DNA of 64,000 bases from Deltaproteobacteria bacterium (GTDB lineage Bacteria > Myxococcota_A > UBA9160 > UBA4427): contig JAJDAO010000069.1 in assembly GCA_029261835.1 (NCBI GenBank), positions 1-64,000 on the forward strand, in the 5' to 3' direction. Position 1 is the stretch's first letter. Each line of letters begins with the position of its first letter. Both the position numbers and the translations under genes were made by a program. Below are positions 16,434 through 24,972 of this stretch, piece after piece. The notes beneath the pieces are model-generated. The model ran no database searches and had not been told where the DNA came from. It was given only the letters and a program-made list of their open reading frames with translations.

Positions 16434-18005
16434 TCAGTCGGACATCGCCAGGTCGATGCCGTAGCGGCCGGGCGCGATGACGCCATTGGGGTCGAAGGAC
16501 TTCTTCAATGTCTCGAGCGTCCAGGGTCGCCCGTCTCGATACCGCGCCCGCTGCTGGCTCTGCACCCCCAGGCGATAGGGCGGGTAGCCCGCCTCGACGA
16601 GTTCCTCGGCCAGTGCTTTGTAGAGGGCCCGAGCGCGCTTCTCCTGCTCCTCGTCGCCCTTCTGCCAGTCGACCTTCTGGATCGCGATGATGTCGTTCGG
16701 CGTGACCATGAGCATCTCGAGGGGGTATTCGAAGCCGTGCCGGCGGTAGCAGCTCGAGGCGGCTTCGACGAAGTGAGCAACATCTTTCAAGCGAGCAGGG
16801 ACGTGCGAGGAGTACCACATCAACCTGATGTCGTCATAGGTATCCTTGACGGCGCCGAAGAGGCCGATGACCGCGTCGTCGCTGGCGATGCCTTGCATCA
16901 TGCCGTGCGCCTCACTGAATGAGCGTAGCGGCCCGGCAAGCCTTGTCGTCGCCCCGATCTTCGAGAAGGGCCAGCTGGAGAGAAGGCCCAGCAGGAAGCC
17001 GAGCGAACGGTCGGTCATGAAACGGACGTCCGCACGACCTCCGAGGCGCCCGCGCAGAACGCGGCGAATGGTCCTGCATTTCGCGCGAACCTCCCCTCTT
17101 GAGCCGTGCACGGAGCCAACGCTCAAGAAGGGACCGAATGAGGCGAGCGGGCTGCCCATGATCTCGGCGGCGACGGCATTGGTGATGCTCTTGTTCGCAT
17201 AGGCCGATGGGATTTCGACTCGCGATGCACCGAGGATGTCGAGTGCATTGACGACGATCACCTGACTCGTGAGCGTGCGCGTCTGACCGAGCTCACGCAG
17301 CACTTCCAACAGTGCGACAAGATCGGACTCCTCATGCAGATTGATCATGAACGATCGATAGCCCTCGGTTGCGCGATTGAGAGGAATCCGAAGCTGCGTG
17401 ATGATGCCGAAGTTGGATTGTACGAACAGGCCGGCCAGATCGGGGCCGATGCTGCCGGGGAAGTATCCGCTGTCGAAGCGCTCACCATTTCCATAGATCC
17501 CCCGAACGCAGGTGATCTCCTTTCGCTTGTTGCCGCGCGGGGTGGTGCCAAAGCCACCCTCGGCTGAGTTGCCGACGATGCTCGAATCGCGGCCCGCGCC
17601 CGTGGCATCGATGAAGAACGGAATCTCCCTCGCGCGCACATAGTCCGATAGCTGGCCCTGCGTGACTCCGGGCTGCACGTCCACGAAGCCCAGCTCCGAA
17701 TCCAGCTGGACGATCTTGTTCATCCTGCCCAGATCCACGATGAGATTGTCATCGGTCACGGGAAGCCGTTCGCCGTAGCCGATGTTCTTGGCCGTGCTGT
17801 AGGCGTAGATACTGAAGCGATGGTGATTGGCCGCACGCACGATCGCCTGCACCTGCTCTTCGGTCTCGGGGCAGATGATCCCGAGAGCCCTGCGCTCGAG
17901 GCCGAGCGTGTTACGAGTTCTCCGCTTCAGTTCGTCGGAGTCCCCGATGAAATGCGGCGGGCTCACGATTCGCTCCAGCTCACGGACTGCATCATGGCTC
18001 AGCAT
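16434..18005 (-). CDS. FAD-dependent oxidase/dehydrogenase of the vanillyl-alcohol oxidase / 4-cresol dehydrogenase family
   Basis: 523 residues. An N-terminal PCMH-type FAD-binding domain covers about 40-230 (GIICPETEEQVQAIVRAA, VDVQPGVTQGQLSDYV, GNSAEGGFGTTPRGN) and the protein ends with FDPNGVIAPGRYGID, the hallmark tail of this family. Members oxidise para-alkylphenols or related alcohols; 4-cresol dehydrogenase adds water-derived oxygen and passes electrons to a cytochrome c subunit, which is not seen here. No signal peptide is evident, so it is probably cytoplasmic or exported with a partner. It lies 54 bases downstream of the second molybdoenzyme gene in the same operon. Phenolic substrate specificity cannot be confirmed by eye. 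Confidence 0.87.
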   Translation of the reverse strand: MLSHDAVRELERIVSPPHFIGDSDELKRRTRNTLGLERRALGIICPETEEQVQAIVRAANHHRFSIYAYSTAKNIGYGERLPVTDDNLIVDLGRMNKIVQLDSELGFVDVQPGVTQGQLSDYVRAREIPFFIDATGAGRDSSIVGNSAEGGFGTTPRGNKRKEITCVRGIYGNGERFDSGYFPGSIGPDLAGLFVQSNFGIITQLRIPLNRATEGYRSFMINLHEESDLVALLEVLRELGQTRTLTSQVIVVNALDILGASRVEIPSAYANKSITNAVAAEIMGSPLASFGPFLSVGSVHGSRGEVRAKCRTIRRVLRGRLGGRADVRFMTDRSLGFLLGLLSSWPFSKIGATTRLAGPLRSFSEAHGMMQGIASDDAVIGLFGAVKDTYDDIRLMWYSSHVPARLKDVAHFVEAASSCYRRHGFEYPLEMLMVTPNDIIAIQKVDWQKGDEEQEKRARALYKALAEELVEAGYPPYRLGVQSQQRARYRDGRPWTLETLKKSFDPNGVIAPGRYGIDLAMSD

Positions 18006-18059
18006 TGGGCACTCCCTTCTCCGCTGTCTCGCGGCTCGTATCCAGCATCGTGCGGCACC

Positions 18060-20981
18060 TCACGCATGGATTCGCGTGATGCGCTCGAGCTCGACCCGCG
18101 TGCCCCGGTCCGAGCATCCCGGCTGTCCCATGAGCATTCTGGGGTCGAGCTGAAAGTAGTCGCCCGCCAGGTCGATCGGGTTCATCGGGCTCGGGATCAC
18201 GCACTGGTGAGATTGACCTTTCGCGAACTGATACGGCTCCCACCCGTGGTAGACGATCACCTGGCCCGGTCGCACGCTGGCCGCGACCTTGGCCACCAGC
18301 TCGGAGGATCCCACGTCGTTGAACATGCGAACGCGGTCGCCGTCGCGAATCCCGCGCGCACGGGCATCGCCGGCGGCCAATTGCACCGTAGGCTCTCCCC
18401 GCTGAAGCCTGAGCAGGTGCGGATCATCCCGCCACGAGGAGTGGATCGACCAGCGGGTGTGGCCACCGGTCATCTGCAGAGGGTAGTCGCCGCCGATCTT
18501 GGGATTCTCTTTGTGCACCGGCAGCACCTGGCCGAGTTCGAAGTAGAGATCGTGGTCGATGTAGAACTGCATTCGCCGCGTGTGTGTCGGCCAGGGATCC
18601 TTCTTCTGGGTCTGCCGGGTCGTGGCAACGATCGTCTCGTTGGGCTCGAAGTCGGCGGCGTGCCCGGTCTGCAAGACGCTCATACCGACGCCCGTGTAGG
18701 GCGCGAACCCCCTGTCCTTGAGCTCCTGCCAGCCAACGCCTCCCAGGTTGGTCGTGAGGTCGAGCAGCTCTTGCAGAACCTCCTCCGTGTTGTCCTCGCC
18801 GAAGCGCCCGCCGAAAGTGAACTCGTCGTAGATTCGGTCCAGCCGACGCTTACCGCCGGCTCGGTCGGAGAACTCGCGGATGCCACGCTCGAGTGCGCGC
18901 TCCTGGAGCTTCTTCATGAGAAGGCAGTGGATCTCCCAATCGGTTCGGGAGCTGCCGAGGGGCGCCACGGCTCGCGTGGTGACGTGGCAGAACGGTGCGA
19001 CAGAGGAGCCCCAGCAGATGTCGTCCTTCTCGTACCAGCCGGCGGCGGGCAGCACGTAGTCGCTGTGAAGTGCGGTGTTGCTCATGCGCCAGTCGATCGT
19101 GACGACGAGATCCAACTTGGGGACAAGATGCTCGATCACGCGTTCGTAGCCGCGGACTCTGCGCAAGAGATTCCCGCCCGCCTCGAAGAAGACTCGCGGG
19201 GGTGTTTCGGGAACAGTCTGCCAGCCCTTGTCCAGCGCCTCTTCGAGATGTTCGGAGAAGTCGCGCCCAAGACTGGGATCCCACCGTCGGGCGCTGCCGT
19301 AGCGCTCCTTCAGACCTCCGTAGCGGTGAAGAAAGAGCGCCGTGCTGAGGAACAGGCCCTCTTTGTACATCCGCTTCGCAATCGCCGAGAGCATCAGCTC
19401 GAGCGAGTAGCCCCGCCACTTCATGCGGATGAGCTCTGGAACCTCCCGGAGCTGGAGGGCCGCGATCCCCAGCCTGGGCGGCAGGCCGCCGCTGCTGGCC
19501 GCCAGGGCATCGGGCCCGGCGATCGTGAAGAATGAAAGAGCGGACAGGCCTGCGCCCCTTCGGCCGATCTGGCCGGCCAGGGCGAAGGCCAGGATGATCG
19601 CCCTCTCCATCTCCATGCCATGGTAGTACTTGGAGAAGTTGGTCTGCCCGAGTGCTGTGGCGGCCTTGGCGCGAGCCAAGCTCCGGGCCAGCCGCCGGAT
19701 CTGCATCGGGTGGGTCCCGGTCACACGCGATGCCGCCTCCGGCGTGTACTGCGCCAGGTGCTCGCGCAGTCGGCTGAAGACCGGTGTCACACTGACCTCG
19801 CCCTCGACTGTCTGAACCTTGTACTCACCTTCCAAGGCCGGCTGGAGATCGCCGAGCGCCAGGCTACTGCGAGGCGCCTCTCGGATCTCGTGCCTCGCGC
19901 GGTCGAAGACGTAGAGTTGGTCGGTCTCGCCGCCTTCTACCAGATCGCTTTGGCTCAGAAAACGCCCAGTGTCACTGCGCACGAGCATCGGCAGGTCGGT
20001 CTGCTCACTCACGAAGGCGGCGTCGAAGAGATCCTCCTCGATCATGATGTGGGCCATGGCCAGGCCCAGCGCGGCGTCGCTGCCGAGATTGACGGGAACC
20101 CACTCGTCGGCGTGGATCGCCGAGGGGCTGAAATCCGGTGTAATGCACACGACACGGGCACCGTGGTAACGCGCTTCGTTGACGAAGTGCATGTTGGGAA
20201 TATTGGTGGCGGTCGGGTTGCCTCCCCAGAAGAGGATCAGATCCGAGTAGAAGAGGTCGTCGGCGGAGCTGCCAAAGCAGACCTTTCCCATCGTCACTCC
20301 GAAGCCGGGGAAATGGTCACCGATCTCGGCATTGGGTTCGATCAGCGGTGTATCGAGAAGCATCACAGTGCGGGAGAGGCCCAGCCCATGACAGCCGTTC
20401 GTCAGACCCGTACCCGCATCCCAGAAGATCGAGCCGGAGCCGTGTTGAGAGAGGGCGTCGATGGTCGCGTCCGCCACCTCTCGCAGCGCCTGATCCCAAG
20501 AGAGCCGCTTCCAGCGTCCCATGCCGCGCGCCCCGACCCGCTTCAGGGGGTGGAGCACGCGCGCTGCGCCATACATGCGATCGCTGTAGCACGCACCCTT
20601 CTGGCAGCCTCTCGGATTGAAGTCCGGCACATCGGCGTTGGTCTGCGGGTAGCTCGCCACCTGCTCCTCGCGCCAGGCCAGACCGTCCTTCACGAAGACA
20701 TTCCACGCGCAGCCTCGCTGCTGAGCACAGTTGACATAGTGGGTGCTCTTCGCGATGCGGTCCCAGCGCCAGCGCTCGCGATAGATGTCCGCCCAGTCGT
20801 CGTACGCCGGTGCCCCCCGCCCCCGTGCACGCGCCGGTCCGGTGGCGGCCCCACTCGCCGCGAGGCTCGCCAGACAGAGGAGCAGACCAGAGCCAGCGGT
20901 GCGCAGGAAGCCGCGGCGCGTCATCTCCGCTCGGGCGGAGACGGCTGCGGGCTGCGGTGGAGTCTGGGTCGTCTCGCTCAA
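18060..20981 (-). CDS. Tat-exported molybdopterin oxidoreductase, class II DMSO reductase family catalytic subunit (paralogue)
   Basis: About 973 residues, closely similar throughout to the protein at 10235-13150 (shared NPRGCQKGACYSDRMY, GDYPLQMTGGH, QQPGCSDRG-like blocks). A Tat motif (TRRGFLRTAG plus hydrophobic stretch) lies near residue 20. The FeS ligand set is His and Cys in THYVNCAQQRGCAWN plus the GCQKG Cys, and the Mo-ligand Asp is in AEIGDHFPG. The TTG at 20981 is preferred: it has GAGGG eight bases upstream, and an ATG at 21053 would place the promoter palindrome inside the gene; an ATG at 20924 is a third choice. It heads an operon with the flavin oxidase and TetR. No beta, gamma or chaperone gene is adjacent. 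Probably a water-dependent hydroxylase or a dehydrogenase of a hydrophobic substrate. Confidence 0.9.
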   Translation of the reverse strand: MSETTQTPPQPAAVSARAEMTRRGFLRTAGSGLLLCLASLAASGAATGPARARGRGAPAYDDWADIYRERWRWDRIAKSTHYVNCAQQRGCAWNVFVKDGLAWREEQVASYPQTNADVPDFNPRGCQKGACYSDRMYGAARVLHPLKRVGARGMGRWKRLSWDQALREVADATIDALSQHGSGSIFWDAGTGLTNGCHGLGLSRTVMLLDTPLIEPNAEIGDHFPGFGVTMGKVCFGSSADDLFYSDLILFWGGNPTATNIPNMHFVNEARYHGARVVCITPDFSPSAIHADEWVPVNLGSDAALGLAMAHIMIEEDLFDAAFVSEQTDLPMLVRSDTGRFLSQSDLVEGGETDQLYVFDRARHEIREAPRSSLALGDLQPALEGEYKVQTVEGEVSVTPVFSRLREHLAQYTPEAASRVTGTHPMQIRRLARSLARAKAATALGQTNFSKYYHGMEMERAIILAFALAGQIGRRGAGLSALSFFTIAGPDALAASSGGLPPRLGIAALQLREVPELIRMKWRGYSLELMLSAIAKRMYKEGLFLSTALFLHRYGGLKERYGSARRWDPSLGRDFSEHLEEALDKGWQTVPETPPRVFFEAGGNLLRRVRGYERVIEHLVPKLDLVVTIDWRMSNTALHSDYVLPAAGWYEKDDICWGSSVAPFCHVTTRAVAPLGSSRTDWEIHCLLMKKLQERALERGIREFSDRAGGKRRLDRIYDEFTFGGRFGEDNTEEVLQELLDLTTNLGGVGWQELKDRGFAPYTGVGMSVLQTGHAADFEPNETIVATTRQTQKKDPWPTHTRRMQFYIDHDLYFELGQVLPVHKENPKIGGDYPLQMTGGHTRWSIHSSWRDDPHLLRLQRGEPTVQLAAGDARARGIRDGDRVRMFNDVGSSELVAKVAASVRPGQVIVYHGWEPYQFAKGQSHQCVIPSPMNPIDLAGDYFQLDPRMLMGQPGCSDRGTRVELERITRIHA

Positions 20982-21037
20982 GGCTCGTGCCCTCGATTCG
21001 GCCGCCCGACAACAAGAAACAGGACATGTGCGGCCAG

Positions 21038-21082
21038 ATGTAATGTTTTGCATAGAATATTACATTTCTTCCAGGATGTAAC
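21038..21082. promoter_or_regulatory. AT-rich palindrome cluster, candidate TetR operator
   Basis: Bases 21038-21065 form an imperfect 28-base palindrome with perfect ATGTAAT / ATTACAT ends and four further matching pairs inside. A third half-site, ATGTAAC, lies at 21076-21082 and makes a second inverted pair with the preceding TTACAT. The stretch is strikingly AT-rich against its GC-rich surroundings and sits 57 bases upstream of the preferred start of the molybdoenzyme operon, which ends in a TetR gene. Operator function is inferred. Confidence 0.5.
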
Positions 21083-21386
21083 GTCTTTATCGCTGAGGTA
21101 GCGCCTCGCGGAGCGCCGCCGGCCCGTCGCTGAGATCTCTGCCGCCCGACCTCTGAAACGAACCCGACCGCCACCGCCCCGACCTCCGCTCAAACTCGCG
21201 ATTTCCCGCGAGCTTTGCCGGAGAGTGAAGCAGCTCGCGTAGAGCCCAATTCAACTGGCTCGGCTTCGCCCAGCTCACTAGCCTTCTTGGTGAATCGGAT
21301 GACCTGTCCTGGGGGGGCTTCGTCCTGCGCCGGGCTTCTGTGCGGATCATTGGCCGGCAGGCGCCCCGAGAAAGCGAGGAGACGAG

Positions 21387-22283
21387 TTGGAGAAGATCAC
21401 GGCGAATCGCGAATCGCACTGGATCCAGTGCCTGCTCGTCACATGCATGCTGATCTGTGGCACCACCGCTGCAGCGGCCGAGAAGTCCGTCCTGATCGGC
21501 CAGGTCACGGGTAGCGACATCGCAGGGAGCGAGATCCGGGCCGTTCGAAGCATTCTCGAGAGTGAGTTGATCAGCCACCCAGACGTGCGCCTGGTCGAGA
21601 ACGACGCCGAGATTGCGGTCGATGCAACGATCACTCGACTCGACACCAACTACATCGTCATCTTGAATGCCGACATGTCCGATGGCGAGAGGCGGAGCCG
21701 GAAATACAAGATCAGCTCGTTCGACGAGGTCGATATCGCGATCAAGCGCCTGGTCGCAGCCGTCATCGAGGGTGTCCCGGTGAGCGCCACGGCCGAGCGC
21801 GGGGCGGTCTTCGAGCGTGAGCAGCAGCCCGTCACGCGGGTTCGATCGGTCTCCGGCTGGGAGTTCGCGATCGGGGCGGCGTGGCCGCTGTCAGACTCGT
21901 GGGAGGAGAAGAAGACTCACTACGCCTTCACGCTCGGCTACGTCTGGGACGTAATGGACTTCCTGGTCGAGCTGAGGACGGACTTTCAGGTCGGGTACAA
22001 CGAGATCGACACGGGCGGCATCACGGGGACGCTGGGGCTGGCCTATGTCTGGCTGGATGCGCGGCGTTTCGCGCTCTTCAGCGGGGGGGAGCTCGGCTTT
22101 GGCCGCCTCTACGGTGATCGGCAATCGCGCAGCGGCTTCGCGTTGGCGGGCAACACCGGGATCCTCTTTCTACGCCACTCCGACATCAATCTCGATCTGC
22201 GCTTCCGGCTGATGATGCTCGCCGACAAGGTCAGCGGATCGGTTCCCGTGATGGGCATGCTGACCGTCGGTCTGCGCTGGTGA
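21387..22283 (+). CDS. Exported protein with C-terminal outer-membrane beta-barrel-like region
   Basis: 298 residues from a TTG start with a GCGAGGAG ribosome-binding site. A signal peptide is visible (CLLVTCMLICGTTAAAAEK). Residues about 30-125 form an alpha/beta domain (VLIGQVTGSD, ELISHPDVRLVEND) like the small domains that precede CsgG- or TolB-type assemblies; from about 140 on, alternating aromatic strands end in GMLTVGLRW, typical of an outer-membrane barrel terminus. No family was recognised with certainty. It diverges from the molybdoenzyme operon but has its own leader. Confidence 0.7.
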   Translation: MEKITANRESHWIQCLLVTCMLICGTTAAAAEKSVLIGQVTGSDIAGSEIRAVRSILESELISHPDVRLVENDAEIAVDATITRLDTNYIVILNADMSDGERRSRKYKISSFDEVDIAIKRLVAAVIEGVPVSATAERGAVFEREQQPVTRVRSVSGWEFAIGAAWPLSDSWEEKKTHYAFTLGYVWDVMDFLVELRTDFQVGYNEIDTGGITGTLGLAYVWLDARRFALFSGGELGFGRLYGDRQSRSGFALAGNTGILFLRHSDINLDLRFRLMMLADKVSGSVPVMGMLTVGLRW

Positions 22284-22522
22284 GCCACAGGCGGACGGGT
22301 CGCAAAGCCGAGGCGTGAAGCGTCTTCTCCGGGCCGGCCCGATGACACGCGACTATTAGAATCGCTATCCCGCGGGATCAGCGAGTTCGCTGTGTCGCGC
22401 GCCAATCCGCACTTCGATTCCAGTAGTGCCTCATTTCATGATAAGAAGAAGCTGACATCAGGACGGGTTCTCGCGAGCCATGAGTTCCCGGGGAATCGTG
22501 CCGCACATTCATGGAGGGCCAG

Positions 22523-24883
22523 ATGCGAATCCTCAATCGCACAGGTGCAAACAAAGACAATCGTATTCAGGGTGATGGGATCGACCACCGGTCGAGATCA
22601 TACCGCTGGAGTCCGAGGCTCTTAGCAATCGCGCTGCTCATGCTGACAGCCTCACCGGCTCTGGCGTCGGGAGGGGGGGCCCAGGATTTCTGGTCCTGGT
22701 TCGCCCCACAGGTCGAGACCGTTTCGAGTCCCGCCGATCTGGTGAGCGGCGGTGACGCGCGTGTGGAGGTCTGGGTTCCTGTCTGGCTTTCCCTTCGCTC
22801 GCTCCGGATCAAGGTCAACGGCGAGAACGTGACGGGACTCTTCGCGCCGTCTTCCAACTGGCGCGTGCTGGACGGTGTGGTCGATGGCTTGCCCCTGGGC
22901 GAGAGCACGATCCGGGTCCGTGCCCGCTTTCGAGGCTGGCTGGGACGCTGGCTGCCGGCTCTGCGGACCCGACTCGAATTGGTGAACTATCCCCGCAGCG
23001 GTCCCATGTTCTCGGGGCCGCAGCAGCAACCCTTCATGTGCTCGACCGAAGCGAACGGGCTGGGGGTACCCGATGCCGATTGCGGTGTCCCCACCCAGGT
23101 AGAATTCGTCTATCTCTCGACAGAGACGAACGGCTGGAAGCCCTTCGATCCCGCCGCCCCCCCTCCTGCGGACCTCGCTCGCACGACGATACTGGACGGG
23201 TCCGAGGTGGACTTCATCGTCCGCTGGGAACGGGGCACCATCAACCGCTTCATCTACAGCATCGCCACGCTCTCGCCGAGCTCCCAGGATCTCGGGACGC
23301 CGGACCTCTCGGGCTGGAACGGACGCTTGATCTATCACTTCCAGGGCGGAGTGGGGATCGGCCACTATCAGGGTGATCCCAGCGGCAGCCGTATGCTGTT
23401 CCGATACGGGCTCGAGAATGGCTATGCCGTCGCCTACTCCACCGGCACCAAGACGGGTGAGCACTACAACCTGCAGGTGGGCGGCGAGACTGCCATCATG
23501 GTGAAGGACCGCTTCGTCACGCGCTACGGCAAGCCCATCTACAGCGTGGGTGTGGGCGGCTCGGGCGGCGCGATTCAGCAATACGTCTACGGCCAGAACC
23601 ACGAGGGCCTGATCGACGCAGCCATTCCGCAGTACTCCTACCCGGACATGGTCACGCAGACGATCCACATCGGAGACTGTGAGCTTCTCGAGCGCTACAT
23701 GGATCTCGATGTACTCGATGCCTTGCTGCACGGGGGAACCACCGAGTGGGCGGTCTGGTCTGGGCGCAGCCGGCTGATCGGCCTCAACGCTTCCGACACA
23801 GAGGCGAATCCCTTCGCCCCCCTGCAGCCGTATCTGGTTGCTCCGGGAGCAACGGAATGCACCAATGCATGGCGCGGTCTTTCGCCGCTAACGCTGAACC
23901 CCCACTTTGGAACCGCACCGGGCATTTCGCTGCCGGATCAGCTGAGCACGGAATGGACTCACTGGGGCGATCTCGTGAACATCTACGGCACGGACGCCAG
24001 CGGCTTCGCACGCAGCCCGTGGGACAACGTGGGCGTTCAATACGGGCTCGCGGCAGTAGCCGACGGAACGATCAGTCCGGACGAGTTCCTCTACTCGAAT
24101 GCCAACGTCGGCAGCTGGACGGAAGCCCAGGACATGGTCCAGGAGGGCTGCCCCTTCATCGAATCCGCCTGCTTCGCTGACATCGATGTCTGGAGTGCAC
24201 GCAACATGCGGCTCTCTCCCGATGGCGGCGCAACGCCGGCGCCGCGCCGCGAGGGCAACATGGAGGCCATGCATGCTGCCTATGAATCGGGCATGGTCTT
24301 CGTAGGTGATATCGAGATCCCCGTGATCGATTGGCGCCACTACCTCGAAGAGCAACTGGACATGCACAACTCGCACCAGTCGTTTGCGAGCCGCCAGCGC
24401 ATGCTCGACTGGGACGGCGACGCCTCCAACCAGGTCGTCTGGTTCACGGACGCGCGCGTCACGGGGCCCGTCTCCGACCAGACGCCTCTGGCCTTCCAGG
24501 TGATGGATGAGTGGATGGCGAACATCCAGGCACGGCCGTGGCGAAGCGTCGCAGCCAACAAGCCCGATCTCGCCGTGGATAGCTGCTTCGCGAATGACGG
24601 CAGTTTGTTGGCTGCGGGCTCGGGAGTCTGGGACGGCATCCGGGACGGCGGCCCACTGGGGGCGTGCGCGGCGCAGTTCCCCGTATTCGGGACATCGCGT
24701 ACGGTGGCGGGTGGTCCCATCACGGGACGCGTCTTCAAGTGCCATCTCCAGTCCGTCGCCAGCGCGGTCGGCAAGGGGCTCTACGGTCTCTGGGCACCCG
24801 ATGCAGGCGAGCTAGCGCGACTCGAGGAGATCTTCCCGGACGGCGTCTGCGACTACGAACTGGGGGACGCCGGACGCCCCTGA
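22523..24883 (+). CDS. Exported DUF6351-family protein
   Basis: 786 residues. The ATG at 22523 is preferred because GGAGG lies five bases upstream; an in-frame ATG at 22511 overlaps that site. The signal peptide runs through LLAIALLMLTASPALASG. The sequence shows the DUF6351 pattern: an N-terminal beta domain, YPRSGPMFSGPQQQPFMC, and a core with a serine-hydrolase-like elbow (GVGGSGGAIQQYVYGQNH) and the NHEGLIDAAIPQYSYPD segment. The family is common in soil and marine bacteria, with no established activity known to me; the elbow suggests an esterase-like role outside the cell. It could act on a polymeric or esterified substrate before uptake. Confidence 0.75.
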   Translation: MRILNRTGANKDNRIQGDGIDHRSRSYRWSPRLLAIALLMLTASPALASGGGAQDFWSWFAPQVETVSSPADLVSGGDARVEVWVPVWLSLRSLRIKVNGENVTGLFAPSSNWRVLDGVVDGLPLGESTIRVRARFRGWLGRWLPALRTRLELVNYPRSGPMFSGPQQQPFMCSTEANGLGVPDADCGVPTQVEFVYLSTETNGWKPFDPAAPPPADLARTTILDGSEVDFIVRWERGTINRFIYSIATLSPSSQDLGTPDLSGWNGRLIYHFQGGVGIGHYQGDPSGSRMLFRYGLENGYAVAYSTGTKTGEHYNLQVGGETAIMVKDRFVTRYGKPIYSVGVGGSGGAIQQYVYGQNHEGLIDAAIPQYSYPDMVTQTIHIGDCELLERYMDLDVLDALLHGGTTEWAVWSGRSRLIGLNASDTEANPFAPLQPYLVAPGATECTNAWRGLSPLTLNPHFGTAPGISLPDQLSTEWTHWGDLVNIYGTDASGFARSPWDNVGVQYGLAAVADGTISPDEFLYSNANVGSWTEAQDMVQEGCPFIESACFADIDVWSARNMRLSPDGGATPAPRREGNMEAMHAAYESGMVFVGDIEIPVIDWRHYLEEQLDMHNSHQSFASRQRMLDWDGDASNQVVWFTDARVTGPVSDQTPLAFQVMDEWMANIQARPWRSVAANKPDLAVDSCFANDGSLLAAGSGVWDGIRDGGPLGACAAQFPVFGTSRTVAGGPITGRVFKCHLQSVASAVGKGLYGLWAPDAGELARLEEIFPDGVCDYELGDAGRP

Positions 24884-24972
24884 CCTCGTCGCTCGGAAAC
24901 ACGGATCGCCCCCCTCGCACGCCTCGCGCGGGGGGGGGCGATCTCGCGGCAGAGCGGTTAGCGTCGAACCTC

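Noticed and set aside
17820..21101. Two long plus-strand frames (571 and 493 codons) opposite the flavin oxidase and molybdoenzyme genes.
   Set aside because: No recognisable domain; the minus strand has complete, motif-rich enzymes.
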